In this document: piece after piece, positions 7,428 through 16,227 of the stretch
Numbering within the stretch: the stretch's first letter is position 1
Layout: each line of letters begins with the position of its first letter
Assembly: GCA_031272615.1 (NCBI GenBank)
Contig: JAISTL010000203.1
Span: forward strand, 1 to 17,154
Origin: Methylobacteriaceae bacterium
GTDB lineage: Bacteria; Pseudomonadota; Alphaproteobacteria; Rhizobiales; Beijerinckiaceae
Reading direction: 5' to 3'
Length of the DNA stretch: 17,154 nt
Notes under the pieces: model-generated
What the model was told of the DNA's origin: nothing
The model's input: the letters and a program-made list of their open reading frames with translations, nothing else
The model's database searches: none
Program-made: the position numbers and the translations under genes

Positions 7428-7661
7428 TGCGCAAAGACTCCGTTGATCCCGCTCCATCAAAAAGCCTTTCTTCACGCGCTTTTGCCGCAACTCAACCAAG
7501 GTGAACAACCGCCGTTGCCGCACCGGAAAAACCGCCATGATTTGATTCGACCGGTGTTCAAGGGGGAGAATAATAGTGCTGTCCGTCTCCACCCAATGGT
7601 GCTGAATGCCCCGGACACGCGACATGACTTTGCGGAGTCGGTCGCGCAAAAAATCTCCCAT
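7425..7661 (-). CDS. Possible small basic protein between the repeat units
   Basis: A 78-codon frame on the complement with ATG at 7661, a weak GGA eight bases upstream, and TAA lying in the A-tract of the unit A terminator. The product is strongly basic (many Arg and Lys). It has an alternating hydrophobic middle (WVETDSTIILPLEHR, then IMAVFPVRQRRLFTLVELR) that reads more like beta strands than random sequence. GC-rich third positions agree with neighbouring genes. I recognise no family, and frames of this length arise by chance in GC-rich DNA. Its exact fit between unit B's end and unit A's terminator is the main reason to list it. Confidence 0.3.
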   Translation of the reverse strand: MGDFLRDRLRKVMSRVRGIQHHWVETDSTIILPLEHRSNQIMAVFPVRQRRLFTLVELRQKRVKKGFLMERDQRSLCA

Positions 7662-7662
7662 C

Positions 7663-7917
7663 TAAATATTCCGTAAAAATGCCTTAATGTTTCACGGGAG
7701 AGCCTCAATCCTGCCCATACCGGGACACACTCTGGCAATACCTAGCGCTCCGTTCCGATGAACAAGCGTCATTGCCCGGTTTTCGGCCCGTAACCCCATT
7801 ACTCCAGCCGGGCGGCCTACAGACAGCCCCGTGATTTGGAACCCCAACAGGTCCTGAAGACCTTTTGCGGCAGAAAAACAGGATGTCCGCGGTTCAAACC
7901 GGACATCCTGTTTTTTA
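7663..7917 (+). ncRNA. Candidate small RNA, repeat unit B (paralogue of unit A)
   Basis: The same block order as unit A, shifted by 487-490 bases. The opening block is TAAATATTCCGTA... at 7663. The loop block CGGTTTTCGGCCCGTAACCCC (here within 7778-7798) is held by a different stem, GCCCGG (7774-7779) with CCGGGC (7808-7813). The TTTTGCGG-A-rich run leads into the terminator. The stem sits at the same place as in unit A but has other base pairs, which supports structure over coding. The region between blocks has diverged freely. It lies just after gpmA on the opposite strand, so a + strand RNA would converge on gpmA. Confidence 0.45.
7874..7916 (+). terminator. Intrinsic terminator of unit B, also usable by gpmA
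   Basis: A perfect 16-bp stem (7874-7889 with 7900-7915; core ACAGGATGTCCG/CGGACATCCTGT) with a 10-base loop and six T (7911-7916). On the complement the A side gives five T, so it may also end the gpmA transcript about 140 bases after its stop. Confidence 0.85.
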
Positions 7918-8056
7918 TTTCTGAATTGATAGTATTTCCGCACCACGGTCCGCCTGTTGTTCATATCGCCGGAGCACAATCAGGCGCTCGCAGAAATCCC
8001 GCGATTCGCAGGTCAAAATCCGCTTGCTGCGGGCTACATCCGAATGCCGCCGACTC

Positions 8057-8683
8057 TTATGAGTCGAAGGTCAGGATCTTCTTTGCCGCGACCGTTGAGT
8101 CGGCATTGAGGCGATAGACCAGCGGCACGCCGGTCGCCAGTTCGACTCCAGGAATCTTCTGCGCCGACAACCCATCCAGCACCATCACCAAGGCTCGCAG
8201 GGAATTGCCGTGCGCCGCCACCAGCACCCGCTCGCCACGCAGCACACGGGGCTGAATCACCTGAATATAATAGGGCAGCACGCGCGCGACCGTATCCTTG
8301 AGACTCTCGCCCCCCGGCGGCGGTACGTCATAGGAACGGCGCCAGATATGCACCTGCTCCTCGCCCCATTTCTTGCGGGCGTCATCCTTGTTGAGGCCCG
8401 AGAGGTCGCCGTAATCGCGCTCATTCAACGCCTGATCCTTGATGGTTTCCAGATTGCTCTGCCCCACTCCCTCGAGAATCAGCTCACAGGTTTTCTGGGC
8501 GCGGACGAGGGCTGACGTAAAAGCGATATCAAACTGGATTCCTTCTTTTTTCAGCTGGGCAGCGCCTTTCACCGCTTCCTCGACTCCGAGTTCGGTCAAG
8601 CCGGGGTCTTTCCAGCCGGTAAAAAGATTTTTGAGGTTCCATTCACTTTGCCCGTGGCGCACAAGAACGAGAAGTCGGTCCAT
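8057..8683 (-). CDS. gpmA: 2,3-bisphosphoglycerate-dependent phosphoglycerate mutase
   Basis: A 208-residue cytosolic enzyme that interconverts 3- and 2-phosphoglycerate in glycolysis and gluconeogenesis. The catalytic RHG is at 9-11 ([10 protein letters not shown], His10 the phosphohistidine), followed by [42 protein letters not shown] and the second histidine in [16 protein letters not shown]. The short, roughly 210-residue form is usual in Alphaproteobacteria. Of two in-frame ATGs (8689 and 8683) the second is chosen, because AGGAG abuts the first and lies six bases before the second. It follows dapB by 61 bases, a common alphaproteobacterial pairing, and is probably cotranscribed. Confidence 0.95.
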   Translation of the reverse strand: MDRLLVLVRHGQSEWNLKNLFTGWKDPGLTELGVEEAVKGAAQLKKEGIQFDIAFTSALVRAQKTCELILEGVGQSNLETIKDQALNERDYGDLSGLNKDDARKKWGEEQVHIWRRSYDVPPPGGESLKDTVARVLPYYIQVIQPRVLRGERVLVAAHGNSLRALVMVLDGLSAQKIPGVELATGVPLVYRLNADSTVAAKKILTFDS

Positions 8684-8744
8684 TATCATCTCCTGGTGTA
8701 GTCTGTTGAAAAAACGTCATAATCACACGTTGCGTCGGTCTCGG

Positions 8745-9575
8745 TTACAGGGCGCTCAAGCCCAGCACGTCGGCCATGGTATAGTATCCGGGTTTCTGCG
8801 GAAAGGCCCAAAGCGCCGCTGTCAGCGCGCCGTTGGCGAAGATTCCGCGATCCTCGGCCCGATGCGCCAGCTCCAGACGTTCGGATTTGCCGGCGAAAAT
8901 CACCACATGCTCGCCGACCACCGTCCCGCCGCGCAAAGCGGCAAAACCGATCTCGCCTTCCGTCCGCGCCCCCCTCTTGTTGAGTCGCTCGGGGATGTGT
9001 TCGGAGGAAAACGGCATGCCGCGTCCCGCCGCCGCCGACTCACCGAGCATCAGTGCCGTGCCCGACGGCGCATCGACTTTTTTGTTATGGTGCATTTCAA
9101 GAATCTCGATGTCGAACTCCGGCCCCAGCACCGCCGCGGCCTTGCGCACCAGGGCGGTGAGCAGGTTGACCCCCAGCGACATATTGCCCGACTGCACGAT
9201 TCGCGCGTGGCGCGCCGCGGCGATGAGTTTTGCCTTGTCCGCCTCGTTGAGACCGGTGGTGCCGATGACATGGACAATGCGCGCTTGGGCCGCCAGTCCG
9301 GCAAACGCCACCGTCGCCGCCGGAGTCGTGAAGTCCAGCACGCCGTCCGCGGCAACAAACGCCTCCAGCGCGTCATCGGTGACAGGGACATTCAGCGGCT
9401 CCACCCCGGCGAGGACTCCGGCATCCTGCCCGAGATACCGGGAGCCGGGCTGCTCGATGGCGGCGCTCAGCATGACCTGCGGATTCCCGGCAATCGCCTT
9501 GACAAGCATGCGTCCCATACGCCCCGCGGCGCCGGCAACAACCAGTTTCATGGGCGCATTTGTGTGTTCGGTCAT
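8745..9575 (-). CDS. dapB: 4-hydroxy-tetrahydrodipicolinate reductase
   Basis: A 276-residue enzyme of the lysine and meso-diaminopimelate pathway that reduces the DapA product with NAD(P)H. The nucleotide loop GAAGRMGR is at 15-22, DFTTP at 81-85, GTTG at 105-108, and the substrate/catalytic motif [14 protein letters not shown] at 161-174. The C-terminus ends [13 protein letters not shown], as expected. The start at 9575 (MTEHTN) has GAGGAA six to seven bases upstream. A longer frame to 9620 lacks support and would read through a palindrome in the leader. It lies 81 bases after the PmtA-like gene and before gpmA. Confidence 0.95.
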   Translation of the reverse strand: MTEHTNAPMKLVVAGAAGRMGRMLVKAIAGNPQVMLSAAIEQPGSRYLGQDAGVLAGVEPLNVPVTDDALEAFVAADGVLDFTTPAATVAFAGLAAQARIVHVIGTTGLNEADKAKLIAAARHARIVQSGNMSLGVNLLTALVRKAAAVLGPEFDIEILEMHHNKKVDAPSGTALMLGESAAAGRGMPFSSEHIPERLNKRGARTEGEIGFAALRGGTVVGEHVVIFAGKSERLELAHRAEDRGIFANGALTAALWAFPQKPGYYTMADVLGLSAL

Positions 9576-9602
9576 ACTGCGTTCCTCATCTTCAAGCCGG
9601 GC

Positions 9603-9618
9603 GACAGCGCCCGCTGTC
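9603..9618. promoter_or_regulatory. Palindrome in the dapB leader (candidate operator or hairpin)
   Basis: GACAGC-GCCC-GCTGTC is a perfect 6+6 inverted repeat, directly downstream of a TATATAGG box on the complement (about 9629-9622). It lies about 28-43 bases before the dapB start. It may be a repressor site or a leader hairpin; no T-tract follows, so it is not a terminator. Confidence 0.35.
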
Positions 9619-9656
9619 AACCTATATAGTATCCCAGGCGACGGTTTTGACTTTTT

Positions 9657-10310
9657 TCAGCGTCCGGCGCCGTTTACCGTTGTCTTTGCCCGATAGACCC
9701 AAACCCGCGCCGGCGGTACGTTCTTCCAGATTCGCCGCGACGCCGCCCGGCTGAACAGCGTGGAATCCGGATGAATGGGCGCCACCAGGGCGTAAGTGAA
9801 CTGGATGAACGGCGCACCCGGCGATACCAGGCTCTGCACATCCATCAACAGCGCCAACCGCTCGGCGTGGGGCTTGGTCATCAGCGGCAGACCGGACACC
9901 ACGGCGCCCGCCGGGCGCGGCAGCTGCCCGTCGATGGTCGCCGCCAGATGATAGGCGTCGCCGCGCACAATGGTCGCCTTCGGAAACCGGTGTTTCAGCA
10001 AAGTACAGAACTCATCGTCATATTCCACGAGAATCAGACGCTCCTCGGCCACCCCGCGCTGCACCAGCGCCTTGGTCACCGGCCCGGTTCCCGGACCCAG
10101 TTCAATCACCGGTGAATCGTCATTCGGGTCGACATGTGCGGCCATGGTTTTTGCCAATTCCGTTCCGGAAGGAACGACGGCGCCTGTCAGCAACGGGTGT
10201 CCGACCCATGATCGCAAGAAATTACGATTGTCGGCCAGTTTGCGCAGCTTCCTGCGTACGGGAATCACGATTTCCGTAACGAAATAATCATCCTTGGCGA
10301 CTTTTTTCAT
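9657..10310 (-). CDS. PmtA-like SAM-dependent methyltransferase (probable phospholipid N-methyltransferase)
   Basis: A 217-residue class I methyltransferase. The N-terminal basic amphipathic helix (RRKLRKLADNRNFLRSW) resembles the membrane-binding helix of rhizobial-type PmtA. HPLLTGAVVPSG and the SAM loop VIELGPGTGPVTKALV follow, then the acidic ribose-binding strand LILVEYDDEF, VRGDAY and AVVSGLPLMTK (the GLP/NPPY-like catalytic position), and FIQFTYA. PmtA converts phosphatidylethanolamine stepwise to phosphatidylcholine. The same fold includes KsgA-type rRNA methylases, so the substrate is inference. The start MKKVAK at 10310 is preferred over an in-frame one at 10445, whose extension is not family-like. 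A GGTGGGCAGG run precedes the ATG. It probably heads a unit with dapB and gpmA. Confidence 0.75.
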   Translation of the reverse strand: MKKVAKDDYFVTEIVIPVRRKLRKLADNRNFLRSWVGHPLLTGAVVPSGTELAKTMAAHVDPNDDSPVIELGPGTGPVTKALVQRGVAEERLILVEYDDEFCTLLKHRFPKATIVRGDAYHLAATIDGQLPRPAGAVVSGLPLMTKPHAERLALLMDVQSLVSPGAPFIQFTYALVAPIHPDSTLFSRAASRRIWKNVPPARVWVYRAKTTVNGAGR

Positions 10311-10517
10311 CCTGCCCACCCAGTAAGCCCGGAAGACAAGAACCTCTCCCGTTTCATCGCACCGAAACCTCCGCCCGGCAACATCCGCCAAGCTCAATGT
10401 TTGTTGAACGCCTTGAAACGCAACATCTCTGCCGTTGCGGAACACCCCGGCGGAAAAGCCGGAAGTTCCCCTTTAGCTGAAAAAGAACCGCAAGAAAAGC
10501 ACCACGCAGATATAATT

Positions 10518-11222
10518 TCATAACCGCGCATTACCGCGCCCCTCGACATAGTCCAATTCCTTTTGCGCGGTCATCAACATGAAAACGCCGATAACGGTCA
10601 GCATCAGCCGGTCAAACAACACACCGAACAGGAACAGGCAGGCGATCGCCTGTCCGAGACGCACGGCGATGAGCGTTGATTTTTCATAATCGAATTTCAT
10701 CGCCAGAGCCGAACGCAGAATCCGTCCGCCGTCCATGGGGAAACACGGGATGAGGTTGAACACTGCGACGAACAGGTTCGCCGTCATCAGTTCATGCAGC
10801 AGAGAATAGGTGAAGAGGAACGCATATCCCGGATAGGCGGTCGATGTGTCAAAGAGCGACAACACACAGAAGAGCACGCCGGCGATGACCACGTTGACCA
10901 GCGGCCCGGCGACGGTCATGAAGAATTCGGCTTTCGGCTTGTCGATACGGCTGAGAAAGGCGATTCCACCAAGCGGCCACAGAATCACCGCCGGCGAATT
11001 GATGCCGAATCGCCCGGCGGCGAGAATGTGGCCGAACTCGTGGGCAAGAATGCAGGCGAACAGCAGCGAGGTGAACAGGCCGTAAAAGGCGGCGCCGAGC
11101 CAACCGTCGACATCCCAGCCCTCCCACATGTACCAGACCAGCAACAGGAAAAAGGTGCTGTGGATAAACACCCGCACACCGAAGATGCTGCCGACGGGCA
11201 GGGATTTCAGCAATGAGTTCAT
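10518..11222 (-). CDS. Site-2 protease family protein (M50, minimal form)
   Basis: A 234-residue polytopic membrane metalloprotease. It begins LPVGSIFGVRVFIHSTFFLLL, the usual first helix. The zinc motif is HEFGH (61-65) and the third ligand lies in NLIPCFPMDGGRILR (Asn156, Asp164), with an AGPLVN segment (105-110) between. About six hydrophobic helices; no PDZ or CBS domain is present. Minimal forms like this cut transmembrane segments, often of anti-sigma factors or signal-peptide remnants, but no substrate gene is nearby. It lies 52 bases downstream of argG on the same strand, with a GGAG some ten bases before the ATG. Confidence 0.88.
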   Translation of the reverse strand: MNSLLKSLPVGSIFGVRVFIHSTFFLLLVWYMWEGWDVDGWLGAAFYGLFTSLLFACILAHEFGHILAAGRFGINSPAVILWPLGGIAFLSRIDKPKAEFFMTVAGPLVNVVIAGVLFCVLSLFDTSTAYPGYAFLFTYSLLHELMTANLFVAVFNLIPCFPMDGGRILRSALAMKFDYEKSTLIAVRLGQAIACLFLFGVLFDRLMLTVIGVFMLMTAQKELDYVEGRGNARL

Positions 11223-11274
11223 GTCCGAACGGCTCCGGTTTTTCTGCGGCGTTGTTCAAACCCGCGCCTGCGTT

Positions 11275-12507
<1,233 letters not shown>

Positions 12508-12719
12508 TGAACAGGCTCCGGTTGAAAATGGACGTGTGATGATGCCTCCGGGAAACGGAGTTTGAGACAGCAATAGCCCCCTGTCGGCACGTTTTGCAAG
12601 CGCCGCTTTCGTAGGAACGCACAATACACAGCAAATGCGTCGTTTTGCGCGCTCCCTTCAGCCGCCGGTCACTCCGGAGGCGCTTTCGCCGCCGAATCGG
12701 CCCGCACGGTCTGTTCCGT

Positions 12720-14024
12720 CTATTGCTTCAAGTACTCCCGCACCAGACGGACAAGGAGTTCCGCCGCCGGGGCGAGGTCTTCCTCGTCAAAATCGAAGTG
12801 GTCGTTGTGATGCCCGGCGGTGCGATTGGTTCCCGCCTGAATATAGGTGCCGAGGCCGCCGTTCCTTTGGACCACCGTCATCATGTGGGAATAGTCCTCG
12901 CTGGCGCCGAAGTCCTTCATTTCCATGATGTTGGTGTAAGCCGGAATCGTGCGGGCGATTTCCGCCACCGTGCCAACCATTTCCGGGCTGCTTTCGCCGC
13001 TTTTGGTGCCGCCCATGACGGTGATCGTAAAACCGCAGCCCCACATTTCGGCGGCCGCCTTGATGATACGGCCCGCTTCAGTGGTCATGTACTCATCCAG
13101 CTCACTGGTGACGCCGCGGGTTTCCAACGCCATGAAAGCGTTGGGCGGAATGGCGTTGCGCCCCTGCCCGCCCGACATCTTGCCGACGGTGATACGCGTG
13201 GCGCCGCCGCCGTGACGGGGAATGGCATGGAGATTCAGCGTCGCCGTACAGGCGGCCAGCAAGGCGTTCCGCCCTTCCTGGGGCGCGGCGCCGGCATGGG
13301 CCGATTTGCCGGTGATGTGCACATCCCACTTGGTGGTGGCGAGGAACCCCCTGGTGCCGCACACCAGATCCCCTTTCTTTTCGGCCTGGAAGCCGATATG
13401 CAGCCCGGCGATGAGGTCCACGTCCCGGCAACAGCCGGCGGCGACCATCGGCGCCGCGCCGCGCACCCCTTCCTCGGCAGGCTGGAAAATGAAGCGGATG
13501 GAGCCCTTGAGTTCATCCTTCATCCCCGCCAGCACTTCCGCCGCGGCCAGAGCAATGGCCATATGCCCGTCATGTCCGCAGGCGTGCATGGCCCCGTCGT
13601 TGATGGAGCGGAAGCCCTCCCGGTTGGGACGATGGGCCGGGTCATCGGTTTCCTGCCCTTCAAGGGCGTCCATGTCGCAGCGAAGCGCAAACCGTGGCCC
13701 CGGCGCGGCGAAGGTCAGTTCCGCCAGAAAGCCGGTCAACCCCCCGTCCATACGCGCGAGCATTTCCCGATCGGCGCCCTGTGACAGCGCGCGGGCCTGA
13801 TAAGCCTTCAACGCCTCCTCCCCGGGGGCGCCCATCATGTCCTCCTTGCTGACAGCGTCTTTGCCCATGGTGAGCGTGTATCCCAAGTCCTGCATGCGCC
13901 GCGCCACCAGTGACGCGGTGCGGAATTCCGTCCAGCCCGACTCGGCATGTTTATGAAAATCACGGCGGCGTTGAATCATGGCTGGAAGCAGCCCCGCCAC
14001 CTGTTGGTGAATCGTATCGCTCAT
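12720..14024 (-). CDS. AbgA-like M20 amidohydrolase
   Basis: A 434-residue metalloenzyme of the M20D group, closest in my recall to AbgA, the A subunit of p-aminobenzoyl-glutamate hydrolase. Shared segments are RRRDFHKHAESGWTEFRTA (19-37), the zinc site RCDMDAL (115-121), MHACGHDGH (146-154), FQPAEEG (180-186; Glu184 and Glu185 as base and ligand), FLATTKWDVHITGKSAHAG and the C-terminal TAGHHNDHFDFDEE. AbgA normally pairs with AbgB, which is absent here, so the native substrate could be another N-acyl or glutamyl amide. It starts at 14024 (MSDTIH) with AGGAA upstream; a longer frame would translate the A-rich leader. It is divergent from rpsA. Confidence 0.88.
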   Translation of the reverse strand: MSDTIHQQVAGLLPAMIQRRRDFHKHAESGWTEFRTASLVARRMQDLGYTLTMGKDAVSKEDMMGAPGEEALKAYQARALSQGADREMLARMDGGLTGFLAELTFAAPGPRFALRCDMDALEGQETDDPAHRPNREGFRSINDGAMHACGHDGHMAIALAAAEVLAGMKDELKGSIRFIFQPAEEGVRGAAPMVAAGCCRDVDLIAGLHIGFQAEKKGDLVCGTRGFLATTKWDVHITGKSAHAGAAPQEGRNALLAACTATLNLHAIPRHGGGATRITVGKMSGGQGRNAIPPNAFMALETRGVTSELDEYMTTEAGRIIKAAAEMWGCGFTITVMGGTKSGESSPEMVGTVAEIARTIPAYTNIMEMKDFGASEDYSHMMTVVQRNGGLGTYIQAGTNRTAGHHNDHFDFDEEDLAPAAELLVRLVREYLKQ

Positions 14025-14101
14025 GGTGTGTTCCTGATTGTTTATGTTTTTGATATTATTGATATTGTTGTTGTTCTTATGGTTTATTGTTCGTTTATCC
14101 G

Positions 14102-14129
14102 GGCATAGCGGTTGAAGCGCCCCAGTCAA
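14102..14129 (-). promoter_or_regulatory. Candidate promoter of the AbgA-like gene
   Basis: On the complement TTGACT (14129-14124) and TATGCC (14107-14102) have a 16-base spacer. Transcription would begin near 14095, giving a leader of about 70 bases that is almost free of G. Confidence 0.4.
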
Positions 14130-14169
14130 CATATCAAAGGCGCGAGGTTTTGCAACCGGATGTAACCCG

Positions 14170-14198
14170 TTGAAATCCCATCACCGGTTTTTCAAAAT
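14170..14198 (+). promoter_or_regulatory. rpsA: Candidate promoter of rpsA
   Basis: TTGAAA (14170-14175) and CAAAAT (14193-14198) with a 17-base spacer match sigma-70 at five and four positions. The leader would be about 310 bases. A second TATA-like box, CATAAT at 14301-14306, lacks a good -35. Confidence 0.35.
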
Positions 14199-14514
14199 GT
14201 CCGGGGCGTGCCGGCGGCTTCGGTTTTACCGCCGGTTTCCCTTGAGTCGCATGTCTTTGTTCCCGTCTGTTTCAGCGTGCCTTTTTCTTGCCTTCTTTTC
14301 CATAATGGGCTATGAGCGCCGTGCATCGCCCGGCCGAAATCCGGCGATGCGCATCGTCCGGGACCGGTTTCGCGCCGGCGCCGCTTTCCATGAAGACAAT
14401 CGTTCTTGTTGCGGAAAGCAGGCAGTTTTGTTCACTCCAAAACGCCGCTCCCGACGGTGGACCGTCAACTCGAACCACCGGCGCCTCCCTGAAAGCAGGG
14501 AATGAGGAGAATCA

Positions 14515-16218
14515 ATGTCTCAAACCGAAACCCACACGCCGACGCAGGAAGATTTCGCGGCGCTGTTGGAAGAATCGTTCCGCGTATCCGAAATCCATGA
14601 AGGCTCCGTCGTCAAGGGCAAGGTCGTCGCCATCGAAAAAGACATGGCGATCATCGATATCGGCGCCAAGACCGAGGGCCGCGTCGCCCTCAAGGAGTTT
14701 TCCGGTCCGGGCCGTGAGGTCACGCTCAAACCCGGCGATGAAGTGGATGTTTATGTCGAGCGCATCGAGAACGCACTCGGTGAAGCGGTGATCAGCCATG
14801 ACAAGGCCCGCCGCGAAGAGAGCTGGATCAAGCTCGAAAAAGCCTTTGAAAACAATGAACGGGTCATGGGCGTCATCTTCAACCAGGTCAAGGGCGGTTA
14901 CACCGTCGATCTCGACGGCGCCATCGCCTTCCTGCCGCGCAGCCAGGTGGACATTCGCCCCGTCCGTGACGTCTCGCCGCTGATGAACGTCTCCCAGCCG
15001 TTCCAGATTTTGAAGATGGACCGCCGCCGCGGCAACATCGTTGTCTCCCGCCGCACCGTCCTTGAGGAAAGCCGTGCCGAGCAGCGCTCCGAGCTGGTGG
15101 CCAACCTCGAAGAAGGTCAGGTGATTGACGGCGTCGTCAAGAACATCACCGAGTACGGCGCCTTTGTCGATCTCGGCGGCATCGACGGGCTGCTGCACGT
15201 CACCGACATGGCGTGGCGTCGCGTCAACCATCCCAACGAGGTCGTCACCATCGGCCAGAACGTTCAGGTGAAGATCGTCAAGATCAACCACGAGACCCAC
15301 CGCATTTCGCTGGGCATGAAGCAGCTGACCACCGACCCGTGGGAGGGCATCGCCGAGCGCTACCCGGTCGGCGCCAAATTCTCGGGCCGCGTCACCAACA
15401 TCACCGACTACGGCGCCTTTGTGGAACTGGAGCCGGGCATCGAGGGCCTGATTCACGTCTCCGAGATGTCGTGGACCAAAAAGAACGTCCACCCGGGCAA
15501 AATTCTTTCCTCGTCCCAGGAAGTCGACGTGGTGGTGCTGGAGGTCGATTCCGCCAAGCGCCGCATTTCGCTGGGCCTGAAACAGACGCTGCAGAATCCG
15601 TGGCAGGCGTTCTCGGCCAAGCATCCCGTCGGCACCGAAGTGGAAGGCGAGGTCAAGAACAAGACCGAGTTCGGGCTGTTCATCGGCCTTGAAGGCGATG
15701 TCGACGGCATGGTGCATCTGTCCGATCTCGACTGGAACCGTCCGGGCGAACAGGTCATCGACGAGTACAAGAAGGGCGATGTGGTGCGCGCCAAGGTTCT
15801 CGATGTCGATATCGAGAAGGAGCGCATTTCGCTGGGCATCAAGCAGCTCGCGGGTGACCCGTATGCCCAGGCCGGAGAAATCAAGAAGGGCGATGTGGTG
15901 ACCTGCGAAGTCACCGACGTCAAGGAAGCCGGCATCGACGTCAAGATTGTCGACACCGAGCTGACGGCCTTCATCAAGCGGGCGGAGCTGTCGCGCGACC
16001 GTTCCGAACAGCGTCCGGAGCGCTTCGCTGTCGGCGATCGGGTCGATGCCCGCATTACCCAGTTCGACCGCAAGTCCCGCAAGGTGGCGGTGTCCATCAA
16101 GGCGCTCGAAGTCGCCGAAGAGAAGGAGGCCATTGCCCAATACGGCTCGACCGACTCCGGCGCCTCTCTGGGCGACATCCTCGGCGCCGCCCTCAACAAG
16201 GCGAAAGACAAGAAATAA
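14515..16218 (+). CDS. rpsA: 30S ribosomal protein S1
   Basis: A 567-residue RNA-binding protein that brings mRNA to the 30S subunit. Six S1 (OB-fold) domains are visible, at about 23-90, 108-175, 193-262, 278-348, 365-435 and 452-521. Domains 3 to 5 carry the strongest consensus (for example TEYGAFVDLGGIDGLLHVTD). Domains 1 and 2 are the diverged ribosome-binding ones. The full six-domain set is the proteobacterial form. GAGGAG lies five bases before the ATG. A strong terminator follows within 10 bases, so it is transcribed alone. In many relatives rpsA sits next to cmk, sppA or ihfB; here it is apart from them and on the opposite strand. Confidence 0.97.
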   Translation: MSQTETHTPTQEDFAALLEESFRVSEIHEGSVVKGKVVAIEKDMAIIDIGAKTEGRVALKEFSGPGREVTLKPGDEVDVYVERIENALGEAVISHDKARREESWIKLEKAFENNERVMGVIFNQVKGGYTVDLDGAIAFLPRSQVDIRPVRDVSPLMNVSQPFQILKMDRRRGNIVVSRRTVLEESRAEQRSELVANLEEGQVIDGVVKNITEYGAFVDLGGIDGLLHVTDMAWRRVNHPNEVVTIGQNVQVKIVKINHETHRISLGMKQLTTDPWEGIAERYPVGAKFSGRVTNITDYGAFVELEPGIEGLIHVSEMSWTKKNVHPGKILSSSQEVDVVVLEVDSAKRRISLGLKQTLQNPWQAFSAKHPVGTEVEGEVKNKTEFGLFIGLEGDVDGMVHLSDLDWNRPGEQVIDEYKKGDVVRAKVLDVDIEKERISLGIKQLAGDPYAQAGEIKKGDVVTCEVTDVKEAGIDVKIVDTELTAFIKRAELSRDRSEQRPERFAVGDRVDARITQFDRKSRKVAVSIKALEVAEEKEAIAQYGSTDSGASLGDILGAALNKAKDKK

Positions 16219-16227
16219 CTGCTGCAA

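Larger units (their letters stand above)
7043..8056. other. About 1 kb without a confident protein gene; carries two repeat units
   Basis: This stretch separates sppA from gpmA. It holds two tandem diverged copies of a ~250-base unit (7176-7427 and 7663-7917), each ending in an intrinsic terminator. A 78-codon frame on the complement fits between the units. 7918-8056 follows gpmA. 7043-7175 should contain the sppA leader; an AGGAGG at about 7104-7109 on the complement has no start codon at a usable distance. Confidence 0.7.
14025..14514. other. Divergent control region between the amidohydrolase gene and rpsA
   Basis: 490 bases with no gene I can support. The left part is the A/CAA-rich leader and promoter of the amidohydrolase; the right part is a long, structured rpsA leader with hairpins at 14323-14350 and 14486-14501. 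A 111-codon + frame at 14170-14505 has no recognisable features and is taken as chance. Confidence 0.6.

Noticed and set aside
7200..7676. 158-codon + frame crossing unit A and the spacer
   Set aside because: It runs through a terminator hairpin, has no recognisable content, and the similarity between units A and B is broken by length changes not in threes.
7176..7917. Repeat units as an insertion sequence, MITE or CRISPR array
   Set aside because: No terminal inverted repeats, no target duplication and no short regularly spaced repeats; only two diverged copies with terminators.
7915..8060. Complement frame after gpmA (ending LRRYEQQADRGAEILSIQK) with its stop in the unit B terminator
   Set aside because: It looks protein-like and ends at the same place as the 78-codon frame does at unit A, but it has no start codon with a ribosome site. 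The shared stop follows from the common TTTTTTA sequence.
8439..9696. Long + frames opposite gpmA and dapB
   Set aside because: They are shadows of dapB and gpmA, both certain on the complement.
12645..13784. 379-codon + frame opposite the AbgA-like gene
   Set aside because: It is antisense to a gene with complete catalytic motifs; low-complexity GHD/HRR-rich product.
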